In this document: piece after piece, positions 1 to 5,357 of the stretch
Layout: every line of letters begins with the position of its first letter
How positions within the stretch are numbered: position 1 is the first letter of the stretch
From: Bacteroides intestinalis
GTDB lineage: Bacteria; Bacteroidota; Bacteroidia; Bacteroidales; Bacteroidaceae
Assembly: GCF_003464595.1 (NCBI RefSeq)
Contig: NZ_QRZF01000040.1
Span: 1-7,772, forward strand
DNA length: 7,772 bases
Reading direction: 5' to 3'
Notes under the pieces: generated by a model
What the model was told of the DNA's origin: nothing
The model's input: the letters and a program-made list of their open reading frames with translations, nothing else
Databases searched by the model: none
Translations under genes and position numbers: made by a program

Positions 1-105
1 CAAAAAAAAAGTCGGCAGAAAGAAAAGGCCATCCCGGAAAGGGGTTTAAAAAAAGGTCTTTAAATCTAGCTGAAGCATAAGTTTAATTTTAATAGATAAA
101 AGACT

Positions 106-672
106 ATGGCACATCAGAGTAAATATCCTAGTTTAGACAGACAATGGCATAAGATGATGTTTTCTTTCTTTGAGTATCTTCCTATGCAATATCGGCAGGC
201 AACGGAAAGAGAATGGCAAATTCGTAAGATGATATGGAGTTTTAAGGATGGAAAAGCTTATTTGAATATAGCTTGGATGATAGCGAATAAGTTACATCAA
301 GTTTTTGGTGATGATGTTAAGAATATTGTTTTTGCTTGTGTTCCGGCTTCTTCCGCTGATAAGAATGAACTTCGTTATAAGGGGTTTGCTTCGGCTGTGT
401 GTAAGTTTTCAGGTGCTATCAATGCGTATGAACATATACGTGTCAGTGGAGATCGTTTGGCTATTCACGAGAAATTTGACAGCAAGTCGCTTCAAAAAGT
501 ACAAGTGATAGAATTTGACAAGGACTTTTTTCGGGGTAAGAAAATCTTGGTATTTGACGATATTTTAACAAAAGGGTTTTCGTATGCTCGTTTCGCATGT
601 CAGTTGGAAAAAATAGGAGGTGAGGTTTTGGGAGGTTTCTTTTTAGGTAAAACAGTTGTCCGTATGTTATAA
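106..672 (+). CDS. Type I phosphoribosyltransferase-like protein
   Basis: This 188-aa protein has a clear type I phosphoribosyltransferase (PRTase) signature. Residues 146-160 read KILVFDDILTKGFSY: a hydrophobic strand, an Asp-Asp pair (D151, D152) and a T-K-G-x-S loop, which in this family bind the ribose-phosphate of PRPP. Upstream, VFACVPASS (75-83) followed by RYKGFASAV (90-98) resembles the PRTase strand and loop seen in ComF-like proteins. No substrate-specific hood could be recognised, so the base or partner substrate is unknown. No signal peptide or membrane segment is visible, so it is probably cytosolic. The next gene starts 1 nt after the stop, indicating an operon. The ATG at 106 is the first in frame; no strong ribosome site precedes it, as is usual for Bacteroidetes. 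An imperfect TAAGTTTA at 78-85 could be its promoter box, but no upstream element fits. The fold is a confident call; catalytic activity is inferred. Confidence 0.75.
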   Translation: MAHQSKYPSLDRQWHKMMFSFFEYLPMQYRQATEREWQIRKMIWSFKDGKAYLNIAWMIANKLHQVFGDDVKNIVFACVPASSADKNELRYKGFASAVCKFSGAINAYEHIRVSGDRLAIHEKFDSKSLQKVQVIEFDKDFFRGKKILVFDDILTKGFSYARFACQLEKIGGEVLGGFFLGKTVVRML

Positions 673-673
673 G

Positions 674-1288
674 ATGAAAGAAAAAGAGAGTTATATAGAG
701 AAGCAGAAGGATATCTTTGGAGATACTACTTGGTTCACTTATCGTTATGAGGTGAATGGAATGGTGTATGAAACTTCGGCAGGTTCGTTGGATATATGTA
801 GAAAGGCACGTGATAAATGGATGAAAATGATGTCCGTTGCTTTTACCGGTCATAGAACGATACGAACAAATAAATATGCTTTGTCCGTATCGTTGAATGA
901 AGAGGTACGTTTCTGCTATGAGAATGGAATCCGTTTTTTCTATATTGGTTGTGCGGTTGGATTTGACATGATGGCTGCTCATACCGTACTTGAACAAAGG
1001 AAACAATATCCCGATATGGTTTTGGTGGCGGTTGTTCCTTATGTCGGGCAAGATGTGTATTTCAACAAAGAGGACAAACAGAGGTATGCTGATATTTTGC
1101 GCCAAGCCGACAAGGTGGTAGTTCTATCCGAATATTATTATGCCCAATGCTATGCCCACCGTAATGATTACATGATTTCACACGCCTGTAGGCTGATTGC
1201 CTATTGGGATGGAAAATCTGCCGGAGGAACTTCTTATACGTTTAACAAGGCACAAAAAAAGAAATTGGTGATATACAATCTGTTTTGA
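674..1288 (+). CDS. SLOG-family (DUF1273) protein with DUF3873-like N-terminus
   Basis: The start is placed at ATG 674, one base after the upstream TAA; an in-frame TTG at 656 would overlap the previous gene and is less likely. The 204-aa product has two parts. Residues about 15-51 (TWFTYRYEVNGMVYETSAGS, then LDICRKARDKW) resemble the small Bacteroides domain DUF3873. Residues about 53-204 are a Rossmann-like SLOG/DUF1273 domain: SVAFTGHR (54-61), the glycine motif GCAVGFDMMAA (92-102), RNDYMISHA (163-171) and WDGKSAGGTSYT (178-189). SLOG domains bind nucleotides or nucleotide-derived ligands, and the LOG branch cleaves nucleoside monophosphates to free base. Whether this one is an enzyme or a ligand sensor cannot be told. 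Pairing with a PRTase suggests a shared nucleotide substrate, which is inference. A strong hairpin overlaps the stop codon and closes the operon. Confidence 0.82.
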   Translation: MKEKESYIEKQKDIFGDTTWFTYRYEVNGMVYETSAGSLDICRKARDKWMKMMSVAFTGHRTIRTNKYALSVSLNEEVRFCYENGIRFFYIGCAVGFDMMAAHTVLEQRKQYPDMVLVAVVPYVGQDVYFNKEDKQRYADILRQADKVVVLSEYYYAQCYAHRNDYMISHACRLIAYWDGKSAGGTSYTFNKAQKKKLVIYNLF

Positions 1289-1303
1289 TTCAGATTGTAT
1301 ATC
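1270..1303 (+). terminator. Hairpin terminator of the PRTase-SLOG operon
   Basis: A perfect 13-bp inverted repeat (GATATACAATCTG paired with CAGATTGTATATC) has an 8-nt loop that contains the SLOG stop codon. It is followed by GTTGTTTTCC, a moderately T-rich tail. Position and shape fit a Rho-independent terminator; the A/T-rich stem and imperfect U-tract leave some doubt about efficiency. Confidence 0.65.
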
Positions 1304-1439
1304 GTTGTTTTCCAGCGGTATGATCAAACGTGGCGATGTCATACTGTCTGGTTGCTGTAAGTGCTAATACTTCCGATGCAAAAGAGAAAGACACAATAAA
1401 TATGAAAAGCAATGATAGATGAATTTTACTTAATTGTTT

Positions 1440-1447
1440 TACCTTTG
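1440..1447 (+). promoter_or_regulatory. Stranded TACCTTTG promoter-like box
   Basis: TACCTTTG matches the Bacteroidetes -7 consensus TAnnTTTG. It sits in the left arm of the palindrome split by the IS. Before insertion it would have lain just upstream of the small-ORF/DUF3791/DUF3990 operon that now begins at 2789; now it points into the IS. No matching -33 TTTG is visible, so the call is tentative. If the box was active, the IS has separated promoter from operon. Confidence 0.4.
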
Positions 1448-1452
1448 TAAAA
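1444..1452. repeat. Target-site duplication, left copy
   Basis: TTTGTAAAA directly abuts the left inverted end of the IS and is repeated exactly at 2769-2777. This supports the element boundaries and a transposition origin for the insertion. Confidence 0.85.
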
Positions 1453-1481
1453 CATTAGTGTCCCATTAAAATTGGGACGAA

Positions 1482-2645
1482 TTAAAAATTAAATAAACTT
1501 GGCCCATTTGGTCCGAATCGTTCTTTGTCATTTTGAAATTTAGTTTTATCAAAGAGGTCTCTCAGATGAGTCTTATCAGTCAATGAGATGCTCAGTATTT
1601 GTAACACTTCATATGTACTTCTGTTCAGTTGCATATCGTGTTGAATGATTGCCACCAAACAGTAAGCGCATATAGCAGCATATATCTGTATTCGAACAGC
1701 ATTCTCTGTAGTTCCCCAAAATCTTTTGATTTTAAGGTGCTGCTTGAGCCATTTGAAAAACAGCTCTACCTGCCAGCGATTTTTATAAAGTTCAGCAACT
1801 TGAAGCGCAGATATATGCATCGCATTGGTTATGAATGTAAATTCTCGTTCTTGTTCTTCATCCCAATATTTAACCAATCTAAGTGGCTCTGGATAATATT
1901 GTTTAGGATAGAATCCTGTCAGAAATACACTTGCGTCTGAAAGCACATTCTTAGGCAGCCTACGTTTCCATTGGATGGATTTGTACCCGAGATTCTTTTT
2001 TGCTCTGACAACAAAGTAGGCTTCAATTTGATGAATTTTATACAGTATTTTGAAGTTGTTATAACCGCGGTCAAAGATGTAATAAGAGCTTGGTTCATAA
2101 GGAATTTCAATCATAACTTTAGAATCGTGTACGGATGCTTCCGTGATATGAAAGAATGCAGGAATCTGTGTTTCCACATCATATAATGTATGCACTTTGA
2201 TACCACCTTTCTTTTTGCGGAATTTTGCCCACCAAAAGACTGAAAGGCACAGGTCAATAGTAGTCGAATCGAAAGCATAAACGTTACCGCCAAGTTTGAA
2301 AATATGATTAGCACACTTTTGTCGTGCTTCGCTAACCAGGTAGTAAGCATATTCTTCAAAGATGTGATAGTCTCTATCTTGATTTGCTCTTGCCAGCGAT
2401 GACTTTGATACATTTTTACCCATTCCTAAATGATAACATTTGGAATGATGAGCTTCAAGAGCAACTATCAAATCTCGCAGACTTTCACGATTAGAAAGTT
2501 GACCAAACATCAAAGCAAGTAGTTGATTCCAGCAGGTGAAGTGCTTCACATATTTATCACCATCATACTTGGTGACTATGCGGTTAAACTTACTTCGATT
2601 CAGAAATGAAGCCAATTGAGCGAAAACGTATTTGTCTTGGAACAT
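1482..2645 (-). CDS. IS4-family DDE transposase
   Basis: This 387-aa protein cuts and joins the ends of the surrounding IS. The N-terminal region (about 1-110; FAQLASFLNRSKFNRIVTKY, LLALMFGQLSNRESLRDL) resembles the DUF4372 domain of IS4-type transposases. The RNase H-like catalytic core follows. Its visible acidic triad is D126 (AFDSTTIDL), D192 (IFDRGYNNF) and E294. E294 lies in the IS4 signature Y-x2-R-x3-E-x6-K, here Y287, R290, E294 and K301 (YKNRWQVELFFKWLK). Between the second Asp and the Glu is the expected beta-strand insertion. Length and motifs are those of a full active enzyme, with no frameshift or early stop. A TAGCTTTG box on the same strand at 2675-2668 probably drives it. Confidence 0.93.
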   Translation of the reverse strand: MFQDKYVFAQLASFLNRSKFNRIVTKYDGDKYVKHFTCWNQLLALMFGQLSNRESLRDLIVALEAHHSKCYHLGMGKNVSKSSLARANQDRDYHIFEEYAYYLVSEARQKCANHIFKLGGNVYAFDSTTIDLCLSVFWWAKFRKKKGGIKVHTLYDVETQIPAFFHITEASVHDSKVMIEIPYEPSSYYIFDRGYNNFKILYKIHQIEAYFVVRAKKNLGYKSIQWKRRLPKNVLSDASVFLTGFYPKQYYPEPLRLVKYWDEEQEREFTFITNAMHISALQVAELYKNRWQVELFFKWLKQHLKIKRFWGTTENAVRIQIYAAICAYCLVAIIQHDMQLNRSTYEVLQILSISLTDKTHLRDLFDKTKFQNDKERFGPNGPSLFNF

Positions 2646-2650
2646 ATGCC

Positions 2651-2666
2651 ATCGGATTAATCTGAT
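2651..2666 (-). promoter_or_regulatory. Inverted repeat in transposase leader
   Basis: ATCGGATT/AATCTGAT is an 8-bp self-complementary site (one G-T pair) between the transposase promoter box and its start codon. It lies about where transcription should begin, so it could be an operator or a leader hairpin damping transposase expression. No function is shown by the sequence alone. Confidence 0.3.
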
Positions 2667-2667
2667 G

Positions 2668-2675
2668 CAAAGCTA
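2668..2675 (-). promoter_or_regulatory. Transposase promoter -7 box (TAGCTTTG)
   Basis: Read on the minus strand, TAGCTTTG followed by CA is an exact match to the Bacteroidetes -7 consensus TAnnTTTG. It lies about 22 bp upstream of the transposase ATG and inside the IS. No convincing -33 TTTG is seen at the usual 19-21 bp. Confidence 0.5.
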
Positions 2676-2768
2676 CAAATTCAAGTCCGTTCGCTCGGAA
2701 AATCGCTGTAACTAACTAAATTTCAAATATTTCAAAGAACTCTTTTAGATTTTAATGGGACAACAATG

Positions 2769-2777
2769 TTTGTAAAA
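2769..2777. repeat. Target-site duplication, right copy
   Basis: TTTGTAAAA directly follows the right inverted end of the IS and equals 1444-1452. With the following GGTAAAACAAT it restores, together with the left flank, the pre-insertion palindrome (14-bp arms, loop GTA). Confidence 0.85.
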
Positions 2778-2788
2778 GGTAAAACAAT

Positions 2789-2926
2789 ATGCGTTTTTCA
2801 GATACAGAGAACAATATGACCTTTTGCATAGGTGTGTGTTGGTTAGGAACTCCAAATATGGAGTCGTTGCAGAAAATAATGATGAACTTTAATATTATTG
2901 ATAAGGATGGAAACAATGGAAGCTAA
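2789..2926 (+). CDS. Small ORF of unknown function, 45 aa
   Basis: This short frame begins with ATG immediately after the right half of the split palindrome and ends 11 bp into the next small ORF. The product begins MRFSDTENNM and contains TFCIGVCWLG and a C-terminal NFNIIDKDGNNGS. An internal ATG at 2816 would give a 36-aa version starting MTFCIGVCW. I recognise no family. The overlap with the following frame and the tight packing of the operon are the only support for it being a gene. Because the IS landed just upstream, it may now lack a promoter. Confidence 0.35.
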   Translation: MRFSDTENNMTFCIGVCWLGTPNMESLQKIMMNFNIIDKDGNNGS

Positions 2927-3068
2927 TGAACTGATGCGATATGCCTATGAATTACTGCAAGGGCATTCGAATGAAGAATGTGCCCGAATATTAAGAGAAG
3001 TGGTGGCCGAGTGTCAGGTGTGTATAAAGAACTGTGAAGAAGGTGTTTTCGAAAATATGCTAAAGTAA
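2916..3068 (+). CDS. Small Cys-containing protein of unknown function, 50 aa
   Basis: The frame runs from ATG 2916 (overlapping the previous ORF by 11 bp) to TAA 3066-3068, 13 bp before the next gene. The product, starting MEANELMRYAYELLQGHSNE, looks mostly helical and acidic, with four cysteines (C22, C33, C36, C40), three of them clustered as C-x2-C-x3-C. No family was recognised. The amphipathic look, the glutamate-rich composition and the tight spacing to the DUF3791-like gene argue for a real small gene translated with the operon. A partner or antitoxin-type role is possible but not shown. Confidence 0.5.
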   Translation: MEANELMRYAYELLQGHSNEECARILREVVAECQVCIKNCEEGVFENMLK

Positions 3069-3081
3069 TAACAACAAGAAT

Positions 3082-3531
3082 ATGGAAATTACTCATAAAA
3101 ATCAAGGAGAACTTGACTCAACCATGCTCCCATTCGTGATGAGAGAGCTGGTAGAACTGGTCATGAAGAAAAAGGCATTGCCTTTAGGCGATGCACTGTA
3201 TTATATATATTCTTCCAAGTTGTATAAATCTTTGCTGGATAAGAGTACCAAGTTATGGTATTCAAGTACATTGTCGCTTTATGAAACATTGGAGAAGGAA
3301 AAAACAGAAGAAAAACGACGGTATAACGGTGACACGAAGATCCTGCTTTTCAAGATGTTCTGCATTGAGAATTATAGGGAGGAAAAGAAACAAAGTGCGG
3401 AAGAAACCTTGTTGTTGTTTTCGGACTATGGGGTTTTTGATTTTTTGGATGAGACTTTTGAAATGCTTCATACCCAAGACCCCGAATATATATTAGATAC
3501 TATAACGACTTATATCAATAAAAGAAAATGA
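3082..3531 (+). CDS. DUF3791-containing protein, two-domain
   Basis: This 149-aa protein appears to join two small helical modules. Residues about 14-72 (LPFVMRELVELVMKKKALPL, then GDALYYIYSSKLYKSLLDKS) resemble a short domain I recall from proteins encoded beside DUF3990 genes. Residues about 86-147 fit DUF3791: FKMFCIENYREEKK, then LFSDYGVFDFLDETFEMLHT (112-131) and EYILDTITTYI. A charged linker (71-83, EKEKTEEKRRYNG) separates them. The stop overlaps the start of the DUF3990 gene by ATGA, so the two are translationally coupled. DUF3791 and DUF3990 are frequent neighbours, which suggests this is the cognate partner, perhaps the antitoxin or a targeting subunit, of the ART-like protein. Domain assignment is from recognised motifs; the role is inference. 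Confidence 0.75.
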   Translation: MEITHKNQGELDSTMLPFVMRELVELVMKKKALPLGDALYYIYSSKLYKSLLDKSTKLWYSSTLSLYETLEKEKTEEKRRYNGDTKILLFKMFCIENYREEKKQSAEETLLLFSDYGVFDFLDETFEMLHTQDPEYILDTITTYINKRK

Positions 3532-4010
3532 GACTATTTCATGGATCTACAGTTACCGTGAAACGCCCTAATATACAGAAAGGACGGAAGGCTACGGACT
3601 TTGGGAAGGGATTTTATACGACAACCAACTTTGAACAAGCAAAAAAATGGGCTTTGTTGAAGAAGAACAGGGAACAGAGCGAAAAAGCAATCGTCTCTGT
3701 TTATGAAGTTCCCGATGATATTCTTGATAGGGAATATCCGGTTCTTCGGTTTATGGGTGCGACAAAAGAATGGCTGGAGTTTGTTGTCAACAACCGCAGA
3801 GGAAGAGAAAACGGTGACTATGACCTAATAATGGGGCCTGTCGCAAATGACCAGTTATATGCGACAATTCGGCTTTATGAACAGAGAGTTGTTACGGCTG
3901 AAGCCGCTATTGAGATGCTGAAAGCGCATAAGTTGTTCAATCAGCTTTCATTTCATACGGTAACAGTCGCTTTGTTGTTGAAGTTTGTTGAATCAATTGA
4001 AGTGGGGTAA
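3528..4010 (+). CDS. DUF3990 protein, ADP-ribosyltransferase-like
   Basis: This 160-aa protein carries the DUF3990 pattern: LFHGS (3-7), then DFGKGFYTTTNFEQAKKWA (24-42), YDLIMGPVANDQLY (98-111) and a C-terminal NQLSFHTVTVALLLKF (138-153). The first two blocks match the start of the ADP-ribosyltransferase (ART) fold, where H5 and Y30 would sit at the NAD site (H-Y type). The third catalytic position is not obvious; candidates are D107 or residues in the Q-x-S-F-H-T block. Family knowledge places DUF3990 in the ART superfamily; target and reaction are unproven. There is no signal peptide, so it should act inside the cell. The start ATG overlaps the stop of the DUF3791-like gene. Together they resemble a two-gene toxin-antitoxin or effector cassette. 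The length is typical and no damage is seen. Confidence 0.8.
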   Translation: MRLFHGSTVTVKRPNIQKGRKATDFGKGFYTTTNFEQAKKWALLKKNREQSEKAIVSVYEVPDDILDREYPVLRFMGATKEWLEFVVNNRRGRENGDYDLIMGPVANDQLYATIRLYEQRVVTAEAAIEMLKAHKLFNQLSFHTVTVALLLKFVESIEVG

Positions 4011-4083
4011 AGAATATGTGAAGTGAAAATAGGGGGAAGTTTATCCCCCAATGGTAAGGTTGTTTTTTGCGTCCACTTAGTTT

Positions 4084-4588
4084 TTTCCCACCCACCCTTT
4101 CAGCGGAGTGACTGCCCGGCAGTCTGTTGCTTACCCATATGTCCTAGCCTTTTAGGGCTGTAGATAGGTAGTTGGATATTTCGCTGCCAAATCGGCAGTC
4201 CGCTTCAATCGTTTGCTTGCTTTTCTCCGAGTGGAGCCTTTCTGCTTTTCCGGTGGTGTAATCTTCTTTTATTGGAAACAGGTGTAGTGGCTGTATGCCT
4301 GTGTGGTTATGTTCTCCCGCAGAATCCGCAAGTCAGTTCTTCCGTTGCAGCTTTTCATTTTATCGTGCAGTCACTTTTTTCGATACGTGGAATATGATAT
4401 GCTTCATTCTTCGGCTTCATTTTTTTAAAAGGAATTGCAGATGTTTCTTCCGGTGTGTCGATAGGCGGCTGACCATCTTTTCGGGATGTGCCATGCTTGC
4501 TGTCTAACCGGTTGTTTTTTGCATCCTTTCCAAACCTGTTACTGATTTTCAAGTTTTGTCTTTTTCATATCATTTTTTAGGGAAGTCA
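4084..4588. repeat. Long direct repeat, copy 1 (505 bp, short form)
   Basis: From TTTCCCACCCACCC to TTTTTTAGGGAAGTCA this segment matches 7104-7772 in the same orientation, with about 23 substitutions and two single-base indels by eye (about 95%). It lacks a 162-bp block present in copy 2 after AGTGACTG; the junction here is AGTGACTG|CCCGGCAG. No convincing intact gene lies in it. Minus-strand frames that are open in copy 2 are broken here by an indel at about 4310 and by stops. Together with copy 2 it brackets the ssb-hipBA segment. Confidence 0.93.
4355..4552 (-). pseudogene. Minus-strand relic ORF in repeat copy 1
   Basis: A 65-codon frame with a TTG start, beginning KISNRFGKDAKNN after the initiator and ending IPRIEKSDCTIK, is preserved in both repeat copies with four amino-acid changes (L/S, S/F, D/Y, H/N) and about three silent ones. 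That ratio does not indicate strong selection on the protein. Here, the frame beyond its TGA runs into a stop quickly because of a one-base deletion relative to copy 2. An alternative ATG frame from 4568 is stopped after nine codons. Best read as a decayed gene or a non-coding repeat with chance openness. Confidence 0.3.
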
Positions 4589-4603
4589 AATCATTTTCCG
4601 TTG

Positions 4604-4611
4604 CAAATATA
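4604..4611 (-). promoter_or_regulatory. TATATTTG promoter box firing into repeat copy 1
   Basis: On the minus strand the sequence reads TATATTTGCAACGG, an exact -7 consensus (TAnnTTTG) followed by GC as often seen in Bacteroidetes. It sits just outside the repeat and would transcribe it leftward, convergent with the DUF3990 operon. A -33 TTTG is not apparent at the usual distance, so the strength is uncertain. Confidence 0.45.
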
Positions 4612-4678
4612 GATTGTTGCTAACCCCTTTTACGGGGATAAGGGGACGATTCACAAACACCACGTTGTTATTCGTCTG

Positions 4679-4717
4679 AAATCTTCCTTTTTTTGCCTTG
4701 CACAAAAAGCGTATTTA
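4679..4717. repeat. 39-bp direct repeat unit 1 upstream of ssb
   Basis: AAATCTTCCTTTTT, a variable 8-10 nt, then CAAAAAGCGTATTTA. It aligns with 4760-4798 without gaps at 32 of 39 positions, 81 bp apart start to start. It lies in the non-coding gap before ssb and could be a protein-binding site or a remnant of a local duplication. Confidence 0.6.
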
Positions 4718-4759
4718 ACCCGAATTATTCGTTGCCATCTTCACCAATAAAAAAGTTAC

Positions 4760-4798
4760 AAATCTTCCTTTTTCCGGCCAGCATAAAAAGAGTATTTA
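4760..4798. repeat. 39-bp direct repeat unit 2 upstream of ssb
   Basis: Second unit of the pair beginning at 4679: AAATCTTCCTTTTT, then CCGGCCAGC, then ATAAAAAGAGTATTTA. It ends 85 bp before the ssb start, a plausible distance for a regulatory site. Only two units are present, so this is not a full iteron array. Confidence 0.6.
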
Positions 4799-4883
4799 TA
4801 TCTTTTTTCATGGTGTCCCCCAAAGCCAACAATCAGTTATTGCACTGTAAAATTGATTAATTAACTTCTAAAAAATCAGAGAT

Positions 4884-5219
4884 ATGAAAAAGATTGAAAA
4901 TTCATTCGCAGTAACAGGCAGGATTTGTAGGGATGCAGAAATCCATTTATTCGAAATAGTAAAGGTTGCACACTTCTCTATTGTGGTCAGTCGCATAGGC
5001 AAGATAAATGAAGAAAAAACATTTGTTTCCTCTGTTATGAAAGTTGAAGCCTGGAGTAAGATGGAAGACCGCTATGCTTTTTGGATACTGCAAAAAGATG
5101 TACTGATTACCGTTGAAGGCTACTTTAAGCCGGAAGAATGGACGGATTCTAAAAGTGGGGAGAAACGTAACCGCATTGTGATGGTAGCTACTAAGTTCTA
5201 CCCGACTCCGGAAAAATAA
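4884..5219 (+). CDS. ssb: Short single-stranded DNA-binding protein (OB fold)
   Basis: This 111-aa protein has the layout of an SSB-type OB fold: NSFAVTGRICRDAEIHL (6-22) as strand 1, VAHFSIVVSRIGK (28-40), VMKVEAW (51-57), then DVLITVEGYFKPEEWTDSKS (72-91) and IVMVATKFYP (98-107). It should coat single-stranded DNA. It stops right after the OB fold (YPTPEK) and lacks the flexible acidic tail (DDDIPF-like tip) by which housekeeping SSB recruits repair proteins. Short SSBs like this are common on Bacteroides mobile elements, and protection of transfer or replication intermediates is a likely role (inference). It stands alone, with a hairpin just downstream. ATG 4884 is the first start and no clear promoter was found; TATCTTTT near 4800 is one mismatch off the -7 consensus. 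Two 39-bp direct repeats lie upstream. Confidence 0.78.
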   Translation: MKKIENSFAVTGRICRDAEIHLFEIVKVAHFSIVVSRIGKINEEKTFVSSVMKVEAWSKMEDRYAFWILQKDVLITVEGYFKPEEWTDSKSGEKRNRIVMVATKFYPTPEK

Positions 5220-5248
5220 GAACCCCCGGACTAAAAAGAAAAAGCAAT

Positions 5249-5287
5249 CAAACGATTGAAGCGGCACAAGGTCGCTTCAATCGTTTG
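5249..5287 (+). terminator. Hairpin downstream of ssb
   Basis: A perfect 15-bp inverted repeat, CAAACGATTGAAGCG paired with CGCTTCAATCGTTTG, surrounds the 9-nt loop GCACAAGGT, 29 bp after the ssb stop. It very likely ends the ssb transcript, although the tail (CTAATGCGG) is not a U-run. Its right arm plus CT is a 17-mer also found exactly at 4201-4217 and 7383-7399 in the long repeats. Confidence 0.6.
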
Positions 5288-5325
5288 CTAATGCGGCAGA
5301 AGATTATAAAAAAAGTGTTTCTTAA

Positions 5326-5357
5326 TTTGGTGATTTTCAGATTTATCGGTATTTTTG
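5326..5357 (+). promoter_or_regulatory. hipBA promoter (TTTG-N20-TATTTTTG)
   Basis: TTTG at 5326-5329 and TATTTTTG at 5350-5357 are separated by 20 bp, matching the Bacteroidetes sigma-ABfr pattern (-33 TTTG, 19-21 bp, -7 TAnnTTTG). Transcription would start at about 5363-5365, some 25 bp before the hipB ATG. This is the best promoter in the window. Confidence 0.75.

Larger units (their letters stand above)
1453..2768 (-). mobile_element. Complete IS4-type insertion sequence, 1316 bp
   Basis: The ends are a 20-bp inverted repeat, CATTAGTGTCCCATTAAAAT at 1453-1472 and its complement CATTGTTGTCCCATTAAAAT read from 2768 to 2749, with 18 of 20 matching. A 9-bp direct duplication TTTGTAAAA flanks it. 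One intact transposase gene on the minus strand fills most of the element. The left end is self-complementary (GTCCCA and TGGGAC around a 7-nt loop, 1460-1478) just past the transposase stop and could terminate its transcript. Ends, target duplication and ORF are all intact, so the insertion looks recent and potentially mobile. The exact IS name is not assigned. Confidence 0.92.

Noticed and set aside
1..105. Promoter or upstream gene end before the PRTase
   Set aside because: Only poly-A tracts and an imperfect TAAGTTTA box are visible; no reliable promoter pair or partial gene could be supported.
656..673. TTG start for the SLOG gene at 656
   Set aside because: It would overlap the PRTase stop and adds six residues with no family resemblance; ATG 674 gives the usual near-adjacent operon spacing.
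461..1105. 214-codon minus-strand open frame across the PRTase-SLOG genes
   Set aside because: It is an antisense shadow of two well-supported genes; its translation shows no recognisable motif and is rich in residues typical of reversed coding sequence.
1320..1367. 15-codon ORF beginning MIKRGDVIL, resembling a MazF start
   Set aside because: It ends after 15 codons and the following frame shows no further similarity; most likely chance.
1459..2762. Narrower IS boundaries at the TGTCCC ends
   Set aside because: The 14-bp perfect ends suggest this at first, but the flanks then show no target duplication. Extending both ends by 6 bp to CATT gives 18/20 inverted ends and an exact 9-bp duplication, so 1453-2768 is preferred.
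4087..4101. Possible G-quadruplex (GGGTGGGTGGG on the minus strand)
   Set aside because: Only three G-tracts lie close together; a fourth is missing nearby in both repeat copies.
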